Below, piece by piece: positions 1 to 11,800 of a DNA stretch of 64,000 nucleotides. The notes below the pieces were generated by a model. It was not told where the DNA came from. It made no database searches and worked only from the letters and a program-made list of their open reading frames with translations. The stretch's first letter is position 1. Every line of letters begins with the position of its first letter. Made by a program: the position numbers and the translations under genes. This DNA is from Trichaptum fuscoviolaceum (Eukaryota; Basidiomycota; Agaricomycetes; Hymenochaetales; Trichaptaceae), in the NCBI GenBank assembly GCA_910574455.1, contig CAJSYZ010000002.1:5791671-5855670 (forward strand), written 5' to 3'.

Positions 1-1
1 G

Positions 2-895
2 ATTAAGCTCTACCTGTTCGGACAACATCCGGGGCTGGACGAAACCCGCAAGGTCGCATTCGCCCTGATGCTACTGCGGGGGCCGGCGCAAGACTGGGCA
101 CGACCCATTCTAGATCGACTCCAGGACATCCCGACACCGCCAGAAGCCGCCAGCCTGGAGGCCCTGTTCGCCGCCCTTCGCGCCTCTTACGGGGAAATCG
201 ATGCAGACAAAGCCGCAGCCGACAAGCTGATGCGCCTACGCCAGACAGGAACGGTCGCCGAGTTTGCGTCGCAATTCCGTGCCCTCCAAGCCCTCACCGG
301 GTGGCCCAAGGACGCAACGACGGATGTCATCTACCTCGACATGTTCCGGAAGGGACTCAAAGACCAGGTTCGCCAGCACATCGCCAGCACAGAGGCGAAG
401 GACATGAAATTCGATGCCTACGTCAACTGGGTTTCCGAGACGGACGAGAAGCTAAGGCTCGCACACGCCTATGGACCAGTATCAAAGCCAGCGGCTACGC
501 CCCGAAGCAATCCCGGCACCACTAGTTCAGCTCCGCGTACGATCCCGACTGCGGGCGCAAGCTCGACGAAGGATCCCAACGCGATGGAGATTGACAGGGT
601 GCGCCGGGAGCGCAGGAGTAAGGGACTATGCTACTACTGCGGAGAGAAAGACCATTTGGTGAGCGATTGCCCAACGCGACCGCCATCCCGAAACCTAAAG
701 GCTACGAAATCCACGTCCCCGTCGAGCCCATCGCCCCCCGCGCTCCAGTCGTTCGAAGAAACGCTCAAACGTATGGCGGAACAGTACGTCCAGAATGTGC
801 AGCAGTCCGTGCTACAGAACGCATTCGCCGCCATGACGCCCGCCGCCAAGAACGTTCACAATCCCGAAGCCCCGCCCCCAGCGGATTTTCAGTAG
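2..895 (+). CDS. gag: Ty3/gypsy Gag, 5'-truncated by window edge
   Basis: Structural Gag protein of an LTR retrotransposon, which packages element RNA into cytoplasmic virus-like particles. The frame is open from base 2, so the start lies left of the window. A helical capsid-like region in the first ~150 residues, with a GLKDQVR segment, is typical of fungal gypsy Gag. It is followed by a basic linker and one CCHC zinc knuckle, CYYCGEKDHLVSDC (C-x2-C-x4-H-x4-C), at about 625-670. The tail is Pro/Ser rich and ends in a stop at 893-895. The protease frame continues in the -1 frame across this stop, so Gag and Pol may be joined by frameshifting, or an indel may have split a single Gag-Pol ORF. 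Confidence 0.9.
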   Translation: MKLYLFGQHPGLDETRKVAFALMLLRGPAQDWARPILDRLQDIPTPPEAASLEALFAALRASYGEIDADKAAADKLMRLRQTGTVAEFASQFRALQALTGWPKDATTDVIYLDMFRKGLKDQVRQHIASTEAKDMKFDAYVNWVSETDEKLRLAHAYGPVSKPAATPRSNPGTTSSAPRTIPTAGASSTKDPNAMEIDRVRRERRSKGLCYYCGEKDHLVSDCPTRPPSRNLKATKSTSPSSPSPPALQSFEETLKRMAEQYVQNVQQSVLQNAFAAMTPAAKNVHNPEAPPPADFQ

Positions 896-3800
896 GGTCG
901 TATTGCTCAGTCGCGCCCTATACGACCCAACCGCCCTTGTGGCCGAAGAACTCTCTTAATAATGGTCCCTTGTATTTAACCATCTCTACAATAGACCGTC
1001 GTCTTCGACGACATTTGAAGTTCCCGGTACAGGTTAGCGACGGAAAGACGGATGCCTTAGCCACAGTAATGTTAGACAGCGGTGCGTCGGGAACTTTCAT
1101 AAATTCCCGCTACGTTTCGCGACACGGACTCCAGACCCGGGACTTGGTAATCCCGATACTTTTGCGCAACGCGGACAATTCCCCGAACGCGATTGGACGC
1201 ATCACCAAGGAAGTAGTCCTCAACGTCGAGATGAAAGGACACTTAGAACAGTTGACCATGGCCGTCGCGGATATTGGCGACGACGATATTATCATGGGGA
1301 TCGACTGGTTGGGCACCATAACCCAACCATTGACTGGACCAACGATGTGGTCGATCTCAACCGCTGCCCGCCCCAGTGTGACAACCAGCAACGCCTGGTC
1401 CCGCTTCCCCGCCTCGCCATAGCAGAAGAAGTCGAGACCCCCTGGGGGCCCGACAGGACCCAGGCCGAATGGGAAGCTGTCCCACCGGGATTTCGGTACT
1501 CAGAAAAATATTGGGACCAGTACCACGACGCCGAATCCTACTTCGTCACGACGGACGACCATTTCGCGTACAAAATTGCCGCCTCGTACACCCACTCCCA
1601 GGCCATCGCTGAGAAGTCTGCGGTGAAGGAAGGCGAGAAAACCTTCGAAGAACTAGTTCCCCCCGAATTCCGTGAGTTTGCCGACGTTTTCTCGAAAGTT
1701 GAATCCGAAAGGCTTCCACTGCGCAAGCCGTATGACCACGCCATAGATTTAGAACCCGGGAAGGTTCCCCCGTACAGCAAAATCTATCCCTTGGCCCCAG
1801 CCGAACGCGATGCCCTTCGCGAATTCGTGGACGAAAACCTGCGCAAGGGGTACATACGACCTTCGAAATCCCCTGCAGCGGCTCCCGTCTTCTTTATCAA
1901 GAAAAAAGGATGGAACCTTGCGCATGGTAGTCGATTACCGACGACTGAACGACATCACGGTCAAGAATCGATACCCGCTTCCCCTCACGATGGAACTCGT
2001 AGACGCGCTGCAAAAGGCGAAGGTTTTCACGACTTTAGATTTACGATGGGGCTACCACAATGTGCGACTGAAGCAAGGCGACGAGTGGAAGGCTGCATTT
2101 CGGACTCAGGCAGGACATTTCGAACCAACGGTGATGACATTCGGGCTCACGAATGCCCCAGCGACCTTCCAGCACATGATGAACGATATCTTCAAAGACC
2201 TCATTGGAGTATACGTGATCATCTATCTTGACGACTTGCTAATCTTTTCCGAAGATGAATCGCAGCACGATGAACACGTACGGGAAGTCCTTAAACGGCT
2301 ACGCGAAAACGACTTGTTCTGCAAACCCGAAAAGTGCAAATTCAAACAGACTTCCGTCGAGTATCTCGGGATGATTATTTCGCAGGGAAAGGTGGCGATG
2401 GATCCCGCCAAGGTACAGGCGGTCCTCGACTGGCCTACCCCGAAAAAGGTGAAAGACATTCAAGCCTTCCTCGGGTTCGCGAATTTCTACCGACGCTTCA
2501 TTCGGGATTTCTCGCACATCGTCAAACCGCTCACGACGCTGCTGAAGAAGGACGTTCGCTGGGCCTGGACAGAAAACCAGCAGTTCGCTTTCGACTATCT
2601 CAAGCGCATGTTCACGACCGCCCCCGTCCTGATGATGCCAGACATGTCGCGACAATTCATCGTGGAATGCGACGCCTCTGATTTCGCGACCGGCGCGGTC
2701 TTGTCCCAGGAAGGCGACGACGGGCTGATACATCCGGTCGCCTTTTTCTCGAAATCCCTCAACGATGCGGAACGCAACTACGAGATTTATGACAAGGAGC
2801 TACTCGCGATTATTAGAGCTCTTGACGAGTGGCGACATTATCTCGAAGGTGCGGAGTCATAAACTCGATATCGTGTCTGACCACAAGAATCTGCTATATT
2901 TCTCTGAATCCCGAACGCTGACGCGACGCCAAGCCCGGTGGAGTCTGTTCCTCACTCGCTTCGACTTTACGATTCGCCATCGCCCAGGGCGACTCGGGGG
3001 CAAACCCGACGCCATGTCACGACGCGTCGATCTTCAACCCGAAGGCGAAGACAACACGGGACGGACCCTCTTGACCCCCGAAATGTTTCGACTAAAAGCA
3101 ATTCGTCGGGGAATGACACAGGTACACGGGGATCAGGCCCTCCTACGACGCATTCGTAAGTCAGATCAGTATGAAGACGAACTGGTGGACGCAATCGAGT
3201 TGGTCAAGTCCAAGGCGCCTCGAGTCCTGACCAAGGAACTTGAGGACTGGAGCACCGAGGAAGGCCTCATCCTGTACCAGGGTAAGGTTTACGTCCCGAA
3301 AGACGAGACCATTCGCCGGGATGTGGTGAAGACTTACCACGACAGTCTCCCGGCCGGACATCCTGGACGTTGGAAAACGTTTGAGATGGTAAGCCGCAAC
3401 TACTGGTGGCCCGGGATGTCTAACTTCGTAGAACGATACGTTTCGGGATGCGATACCTGCGCACGCACGAAGAACCGATCCCAACGCCCGGTAGGACTCC
3501 TGCAACCGAACGAAATCCCGCAGGGCCCCTGGCAGGCGATTTCGTGCGATTTCATCACCCAGCTCCCCCGATCTGAGGATTACGACGCAATTTTCGTGGT
3601 GGTCGACCGTCTCACCAAGCAAGCGCATTTTATCCCGACCACGTCTGACATTGATGCACCAGAAACTGCGGAACTATTCCTGCAGCACGTCTGGAAGCTG
3701 CACGGAACCCCCCGCCAGATCATATCCGACCGAGGACCACAGTTTGTCGCGCAGTTCATGAAAGCCCTTTTTTCCCGACTCGGTATCAAGGGTACCACGT

Positions 3801-4828
3801 CGACTGCGTATCACCCGCAGACGGATGGGCAAACCGAAAGGGTAAACCAAGAGCTGGAACAATATTTACGGGCTTTCATAGATACACGACAAGAAAACTG
3901 GGCCGGATTACTCCCAATGGCAGAATTCGCGCACAACACGAAAGCACACGCGGCAACACGACAATCCCCGTTCGCGCTTGTCTACGGCTACAATCCCGAA
4001 TTCACGATTGCCCCGAGCGACGGCCTGTCCACGGTCCCCGCCGCGGACGCACGACTACAGGAGCTTCAGCAGGCACAGGAAGAGGCAAGAGCGGCTTTGG
4101 AGGTTGCGGCAGAGCGCATGAAGCAGCACTACGATCAGGCCAGGAACGAGGCCCCGCAGTACGCAGTCGGGGATAAAGTATGGCTTGAGGTGACGAACGT
4201 TCGGCGACCAGGAGCGCGCAAATTATTACCGAAACGACTAGGGCCGTATAAAGTGAAGGCAAAGCTAAGTGACCTCACCTACGAACTCGAACTCCCCGCG
4301 TCGCTGAAGATTCATCCCGTATTTCACGTATCGCTGCTCTCGCCATACCACGAAGACGATATTCCCGGTCGAACGCAACCCCCGCCGCCCCCAGTCGAAG
4401 TAGAAGGAGATCTGGAGTACGAGGTGGAAGAGGTACTGGATGCTAGACGGTTTAGACGGAGGTTTGAATATTTGGTACGATGGAAGGGATATTCGAGCGC
4501 GGAAGATACATGGATTCCCGCAAAGGATATGGGTAATGCAAAGGCTAAAATTCGCAGTTTCTATCGAAAACACCCGGACGCCCCTCGAGAAGTCAACGCT
4601 ATCGAGCTCTGTGACCTGAGCAAGATTCAAGCTTGGCGCCCCGGAGTTGCGCCTTTGGAGGGGGGTAATGTCGAGATCCCGGGCTCCTTTTCTCATTTCC
4701 CGCACTTTCCCGCCAAGGATCCCGACATGAGCAGACAAACCCGCGGGGAGAATCCCGCCATTGGATTCCCCGCGCGAAACCTCATTCCCGAATCGCACGA
4801 TCCCCCGCAAGATCCCCCGCTCACGTGA
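893..4828 (+). pseudogene. pol: Ty3/gypsy chromovirus Pol (PR-RT-RNaseH-IN-chromodomain), frameshifted
   Basis: Replication polyprotein of the element. Domains in order: aspartic protease with LDSGASGTF at about 1072-1098; reverse transcriptase from about 1650 with YLDD at about 2224-2235; RNase H with ECDASDFATGAVLSQ at about 2667-2711; integrase HHCC zinc region at about 3340-3470; DDE core with a SDRGPQF block near 3726 and AYHPQTDGQTERVNQ near 3808; and a C-terminal chromodomain (YLVRWKGYSSAEDTWIP, about 4470-4520). The chromodomain places it among the chromoviruses. The frame changes at about 1312 (the WLGT|HNPTIDW region), about 1905 (FFIKK|DGTLRM) and about 2850, so this copy cannot make full Pol without correction. 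The stop at 4828 lies inside the 3' LTR. Confidence 0.92.
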
Positions 4829-5498
4829 CCTATCCCGCACCACCGTCCCGACCACCATGCACGCATACACACATTCAGTTACGACGACCCGCCACGGCAC
4901 ACGTACATTCACTTATCAACATACGCTCATTAATCCGTTAGTACCTCAAGGTGACGACCTGCAACAGTCTGGCATACCTAGTCTGGCTAGTCGCGGCCCC
5001 GGACCGGACGCTGACGTCCACGGACAGGCCGTAGCCATCTGGAGAGACGGGATAGACATGCCTAGCAGTGCGGTCGTAGCATGTATCGTTTGTAGTAGAT
5101 AGGTGCGCATTGCGCAAGGACACTTAGCGTAGATTAACTATACAGTCTTTACGAAGTAGATAAATAGCTGTAGGCATCGTAAGGAGCACCCCACTTTTGA
5201 CCTCTTGTGGAGTGCTTCCTTAGGTGCGATCTCTCTCTTTTCTCCTGTGTAGTTAGTTGCGCAATACTTACTTGTGGAGTGCTTCCTTAGGGATCCGCTT
5301 ACTTGACGTTCAAAGCAGTGAAGAGTCCTAGCTGGCCTTGAGAATCCCGCGACGCGCCTGGATAGAATCCCGCGCGTTTCCCGCCTGAATTCCCACGCTC
5401 GTTCCCAGTCGCGAATCCAGATTCCCGAACGCGGGTTCTTGTCGCGAATTCCAGTTTCCCGAAACTGTTTCCCGCTACAATTCCCGACGGTCGTAACA
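4669..5498 (+). repeat. 3' LTR of the Ty3/gypsy element
   Basis: A purine tract (GGAGGGGGG, about 4657-4665) precedes TGTCGAG at 4669, and the unit ends ...CGTAACA at 5498, giving a TG...CA LTR of about 830 bp. The right boundary is independently fixed: bases from 5499 onward align, inverted, with element B near 40020-40032, while bases up to 5498 do not. The LTR is unusually dense in TTCCCG/ATCCCGC words. It also holds a 21-bp direct repeat (5204-5224 and 5271-5291, beginning CTTGTGGAGTGC). The 5' LTR is outside the window. Confidence 0.82.
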
Positions 5499-8400
5499 CT
5501 TTGAAGCCATTAAGACCAAGCTCAAAGGGTCATTTCTACCACCCAAGTGGGTCTGGTGTTCAACATGTTGTATGCCATGAACCGCACCAAGCTGTGGCCC
5601 ATCCTCTAAGCTTTCAGAGTTGTCCAGGTCTGCAATTTCGTTGAATTCATGATTGTCCACATTGTCGTCGAAGAAGTCGTCTGTATCATTAGCTGCACCT
5701 GGTACGCCACGATGGTGCATATGCTCCCCCCGATTACTAGTAGTGAGGGTCCTCTCATCGTCATCTGCGTCCGACTCTGACATATTCTTGCGCAGAACAT
5801 CTCGCAAAGCTCTCCACGAAGCCTCGGCCAACGAACTGTCCAGCATTCCACGCCTCTTGAAGTCTGCCCTCGATGCAATGAGTTTACTGAGTCGTTGGTT
5901 AGTTGTGATCATCTGACCCAATGGATCGTTTCTGTTTGAGCGTCGCCATGTTTCCTTAACCGCGTAAATGTGTTTATTCTCTGTGATCGATGAACACAAC
6001 CCGCTCGGTGCAGCGAACAGAGGGATCATTGTAGGATAGTGGATCATGGCATGCTGTCGTGGAAGTGAGAAGTTGTCCCGGATGCCCTTAGCTATGAATA
6101 TTTGCCGATATTGATGAAAGTGATCCAGAGAGGCTTTAATCTGATCAAGAGTCGAGGCTTTAATCGTGTACCGACGCACAAGGTAACAAAAGTCCAGAAA
6201 TGCGCTCATTGTGTGAATTATATCATCGTGCACAATGCCCACAATAGCTGGAAGATACACCTGAAGAGTTCGCATTATAATATCAGCAAACCACCGCCTC
6301 GAGCCTGTTAGAAAGACCACGTACTTTCATAAGCGCCTTTGAATCATTGCCTGTCCATTGCTTGAAGCCTCGACCTTCGGGAAATCTGCGAAGTCCAGGA
6401 AAAGGAGCAGCGACTCTTATTCTACGCGGAAGTTAGCAAAGGCATTCGCATTATACGACTTGTGAGAAGAGCACCTTCTGTCCACAACATCCAGCTCTGT
6501 CGTGGTCAAGCTCTGGCAAATCCACTCGACAAGGTGATCCTTGAACACGCCTTTGATGATTTGGTGCAGTAGGTCCGGAGAAATGAGATCGCATATATCT
6601 GCACGCGGAAAGTCATTGGTGAAAGGCTACGGGACATAGTTGCGGTAAGTACATCTAATGGACAAGTTGGAACACATACCACGATATCTTGGTGGAACCC
6701 ATACTCTTTTCGAATTGTGGCTCTACTTATGCTGTTGTCATCCACCTGTTCTATCAATTGTTCGTGCAGCTCTTTTGTTCGAGGATTTGAAACAAATTCC
6801 GGATTATCTAGGTTCTTGTGAGGTGCTGTACATCTATATGGCCGCATTAAGCCATTTTCTCTAACTCGAGTCGGATGTGACTTTTGGAAAGGACAATACT
6901 TACTTGCAGCACCATCCAGTGCATATTGCGCATAGACTCACCTGTTCCGGATAATCGGCTATATACGAGCCGAGTCCAAGAACCGACCTACGCAAGTGAC
7001 CATCAGGGCACCGGAGAATGGTATGTTCATTGTTTATAGACATTGCGGTCTTCAGTGGACTCAAGATTCTTGATATAGATGAATGAAAGATTTGATGTCT
7101 AAAGCGACGGAAGTCATCTGACTTTTCGTACTGCCGTTCAGCTGCAAAGCATCAGAACACAAATGGATAGCTCAGTTTTTGACACACACTCTTTGGTATT
7201 GCTAGAAATGCTACGAGCTGGACTGTATTCAACTTTTGGGACCGCCGGGCCTTGTTAGATACATTTCCTATTGAGAGATATAACAGATAATATTCGTTGT
7301 TGCCAGTTCCAACGGAAACTGTTGTCTTGTCACTCCCTAAAATTACCGGAACGAACATGGACCCATGAACTGCTTTATCTTCGGCGTAGATTTTGTTCTA
7401 AGTCAAGGATAATCAGTACACTTCCTCCAACTTCGAATGCTGCATGATTCATGACTTACAGCCTGTTCCCAAGCAAAATTTCCGGACATGTAGTTTCTGA
7501 AGACTCGTTCTTTGTTGTCATCAGAGTCCTCTTTCGGCTGATACTCACGAAACGGGACATAGTCGAATTCGCCTTCCAACGCCGGATTGTCCACCAAATT
7601 CCGGATCACTTCCAAAGGATCCCGATACCATACATCATATTCTTTCCTCTTCCATGACTCGGTGTTCTCGTTTGTTGCCTTTTGGCTATGATCGTCCGTG
7701 TAGAAGTTACTAAAGGATTTCCAAGACACATCACCGACTTTCGTAGCATCAATGGCGTTATACATTTTTTGCGCATCTCCATCGAGTAGCGTACTAGTTG
7801 AACCCAGATCCAAGTCATCGTCAGGCAATGTCGCATCCAATTCGGAACATCCGCAAGATTTTACATTCTCCGCCTCCTGAATCAGCTGATAAGCCTTCAT
7901 GATTCCCAGAAGCTTTGTTATGTTCCCAGCAGACATTTGCTCTTCCCGATAGAGAAAATCTGCGAGCTCAAAATCTGCTCGGCACGAATATGGAAACCAG
8001 TCATTTGACGCAGATTCGTTTCGCGGAGCGGGTGAGTCTTCGTATTCTAAGAAGTTCCCTTCTGCATCGCATGGAGTGGCTGCACAATGTTTGGTGTCAA
8101 AATGCTACAGTAAACCGGGAACAATTGATTTGGCGCGCACCATTCAAGTATCTGTGATACACCTTCAAGTTATCCTCGCTCTCCTCATAATCTCCAATGT
8201 CGGAATCCAAGTCTTCAGAACGGCCACTGTCACTTCCGGTGACAGAATGGGACAGAGAATCAGGTCTGTCCAAATCTTGAAGCAGCTCGTCTCGGCCTAT
8301 ACTGAGCATCGAGATATCCTGTGTAAGCATGGAAATATCGTAATCGTAGGAGTCAGAGCCGCTCTCAAGATGACCCTCTGATGGAAGTTCGGACGACCTC

Positions 8401-8630
8401 AGGAGAGCTTCAAGTTGAGGACTTGGAGCTCGTATGGGTCGAATAGGTGACAATTCATATTCATGACCACAAGCAGAAGAACTTGCCAAGAATGACGTCG
8501 GATGAGCTGAATATTCATGTCTTGCTCTTCCAGATTGACTCTTGAACGTCCTACTACAGCCAGGCAAGGTGCATCGAATAGTTGGTGGAAAATGAAAGGG
8601 ATCGTGCTTTTTCCGTGTCGCTGGCATCAA
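5499..8630 (-). CDS. Plavaka-type transposase, C-terminus removed by gypsy insertion
   Basis: Transposase of the fungal Plavaka family (placed near CACTA-like elements), expected to cut and join the element ends in the nucleus. The start at 8630 gives MPATRKKHDPFHF followed by a C2H2-like finger (CTLPGCSRTFKSQSGRARH). After an acidic linker come ADFLYREEQMSAGNI, the DPLEVIRNLVDNPAL block, PVILGSDKTTVS with a likely catalytic Asp, YLSIGNVSNKARR, a GWCCKC cysteine cluster and FPRADICDLISPDLL. Several introns have positions matching copy B, for example one at the GAATG|gtgcgc donor. Compared with copy B this copy keeps the frame at ADICDLISPDLL and at RRGMLDSSLAEA. The final exons, about 260 residues that include the conserved C-terminal block seen in B, are lost to the gypsy insertion. 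Confidence 0.85.
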
Positions 8631-8880
8631 CGTGAATGTAGCCTCAATAGTAGTACTACACGTCGACGACAGTGCCAGTGGCAGCCTGAGTGAGCCTCAG
8701 CCTGAGCCTGCCAGTGAGCCTGAGTGAACCTGAGCCTGAGTTAAAATTAGTCATAGCAGTCACGGTAGTAGTGGGCGTAAATTTTCAACTTGTCTAAGAT
8801 AGACGCCCCCGCCTCCCTGATCTTGAACTTGCACCTTCGATCCATCTTATCCTCATACAAGACTCAAAACACTGCACAAA
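8631..8880. promoter_or_regulatory. Shared divergent promoter region, element A
   Basis: This 250-bp interval separates the start codons of the transposase (8630, minus) and the coiled-coil gene (8881, plus), so it must hold both promoters. It contains runs of GAGCCTGAG/CAGCCTGAG and a TGCCAGTGGCAG palindrome at about 8671-8682. The equivalent interval in copy B (36649-36891) differs mainly in these words while the flanks are near-identical. No clear TATA box was assigned. Confidence 0.55.
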
Positions 8881-11800
8881 ATGTCAACTCGAAGACAGAC
8901 AAGGGCCAAGAACAGCGAACAGCACCCCGGAGCAGTCGTTGACCAACTCAGAACAAGACGAACACAAGAGGAGATATTGCGGGAGAAGGAAGAAAAAGAG
9001 AAAAGGAAAGTACGGCAGGCAGAAAGGCGGGATGAGGCATTGAAGGAGAAGGAAGAGAAGGAAAAGCAGAAGGAAGAGCGGGCAGCATTCCGCAGAGCTG
9101 CGGCCCAGCAAGTCGCGGTTGCGAAAGAGAGGAAAAAACTTGCTGCGGAGCAAAAACGGGCAGCAAAAGAACAAGAGGCAGCTGACAAGGTTCGCAAGAA
9201 GGTGACTGCAGCAGAGAACCAAGAAGCAGCGATGCTAGAAACCGTAGAGCTTGAAAACAACTTGTCGAAGGCTCTTGAGACACGCACCCAGATGGGCTCA
9301 ACAGTGCCCAAACTCACTGGCAAACGTGGACGTAGAAAGCCAAAAGGCGAAGCTGGTAGTAAGTCTTCAACTTTAGATCAGTGATGACACAGATCATTTG
9401 AACTGGCATAAACAGACTCGAAGAACGATGTTAAAGACGTATCGGGTTGTGAAGATGGACACAATGAAGACTTGGATATTCGTGAGTAACATTGCCTATA
9501 CATTTTCAGATCATCTCAAAGCTTGGAGGTTGAACACTGTGACTCACCTTAATGCGAAGCAGCGAGTATGGATGAGCCAAACACTGGCAGGAAGCCTGCA
9601 AAAAAGGCTAGGAAAGAAGATTCCAAAGGTGAATTTCCATTTCGCACACGTGTGCAGACCGCAAAGATGTCCAGGTCTGCCGCCACTCCCAGCGACGCAT
9701 TCTTTCACGCTCCTACAGGACCGAACGAGAGTCTTTCTGGTGAAGAAACGGACATAATAGACTCGCCCGCTACGTCAGGGCGGAACGACAAGACAAAACG
9801 CCCTGTCAGGGCGCTTCGCAACACAGATGATTCCACTTTCATCGGTGAAGAGGGTGGAGGTCTAGAGTTGCCAGTCTCAGAAAGGATCAATTTGTGAGTT
9901 TGAAGTTTGAATCTTGCATTGCGTCTGAATCAGTATCTGGTACTGTCAAGTCGATGTAATGGTGAGTGCGAAGCTTGATTTAGACTCAATTATTAAACAT
10001 CATCCCGACTACTAGATTACTAATGAGCCTGCCACTGTCACTGCAGTGGCAGTGAGTGAGTACGCAGGCAGTGACTGCCAGTGTGACGCTCCCGCCACTG
10101 GCAGGCCGAGACCCAACTTGGAAGTCCTTCACCTGCAACATTGACGCTTTTGTCTTTGCTACCACTGTATTATGAGCCTTGCTGACGCAAAGCTACACCA
10201 GACACACCATTTCATTGCCAGATGATGAAAACTTAAGTCCCTGGGAGGATGAAGGAGAAACAATCACCCTTACAAGCTATCATGGTGTAAAAGATAGCAC
10301 AATCAGCGTGCAACAGAAAGCACATCTTGTTGATTCGGAATCAAATGTTGTGAGTTGACGGAGCATTAGAATGGCAAGTGCAGTCTGAATAACTTGTTTA
10401 TAGGGCGGAAGCAATTCGAAGAGGCTAACACGGCCGGCTCAAGCTTGTGTGAGTCCGACTTATTACTGTTCGATTCACGTCAGTTACTCCATGACCGTTT
10501 GTTCATATCCCTTCGTTATTATTTATCTGCCACCTGCCGTTTCATGAACAGGATGGAGGCAGCAACCTCATCTCGAAGAAAAGGAAGTTGTTGCGTGACA
10601 CTCTTTCCGGGTCGCACGTTTCAACGGTAAGCAATGTCATATCATTTTACATTTTTCAATCTTCTGAGCAATCCCTTCCCGTACTCGAGGATAAGAACAA
10701 CGAGATGAAACCAGGTGGACAGGTGAGTACCAGAGGTGATCTTCACGGTACATCCTTCCTTCATTGCTTACTGAACTGGTATTTGCATAGGATGCAAACA
10801 AGAGGGCTGCCATCTCGCAGCTTAGCGCACCGGTAAGTCTATCTTATTTCAACTTCTCTCATTCCCCCCTTATCTATGGTTGTAAGGTGCAACCACTAGC
10901 CTTGGAACCCCGTGTACAGGTATGTGTGAGCGTCGATGCACCGTAGGCTCACTTCCGGTGCTCTCCTGTAGCAACTATTCGTTTCCTTCTTCACTCCGAG
11001 TCGATCGCTAATGTGTGCATATGAATAGGACACCACAGTCAGAAAGAACGGAAAGAGGAAGTCGCCACCAGACACTGACTCTCAGGTTAATGTGGTAATT
11101 CTTCTACCTTCACGTGCAATGAATTCCTTCATTTTATGTTTACTTAATTTAAACCATCTCAATAGGCTAATAAGACTGTCAAGATCAAGAAGTCATTGTT
11201 GATTGACATGGACACACAGGCCGGTGCCACAGTAAGTGTCAATTCTATGAAACCGGCATTTTAAGTTCGTATCTGATCGGGCGGAAAGGACTCAAGTAAG
11301 AAGAGGAACCCCTCTGATATTCCTTATCGGCCTGAGGCCAATACGATAGTAAGTGCTTCTTTTCGAGCTGCTCACTTGCCATGGATAACAGCTTTCTGAC
11401 GTGTTGCAGCCGGAGATTGGATCCGCTACCTCTAATCGCAAGAGGCAGTCGCTGGTGGCTGATAATGAAGTAAGTGAGAGTCGATTGATACACTCTAAAT
11501 GTGAGCATTCACCTTCTTTTCTTAATAGTCTGGTGGTCGAAAGATGTTGTTAGCACCTCGAGCACCGTCGCTTGCAATGAAGAGAGCATCCTGCACCCCC
11601 GGACCCGAAGTGTTAGTGACTGGGGCTTATCCTGGTCATCGCAAAGTCTCTCGGACTACTAGCTCAGTGTGTCGAATCAAATTCATTTCTATGACATATT
11701 TTTGCTGATTCACTTATATGCAGACATCAGTGGGGCTGGAGGACAAGGGCCAAAATGAAGGAAAGGAAGGATCTCGCGTGCCAGGCAGAAAAAGGGTGAC

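Noticed and set aside
5475..6320. A plus-strand gene around 5650-6310
   Set aside because: It is the antisense shadow of the Plavaka-type transposase C-terminal region, which matches copy B on the opposite strand.
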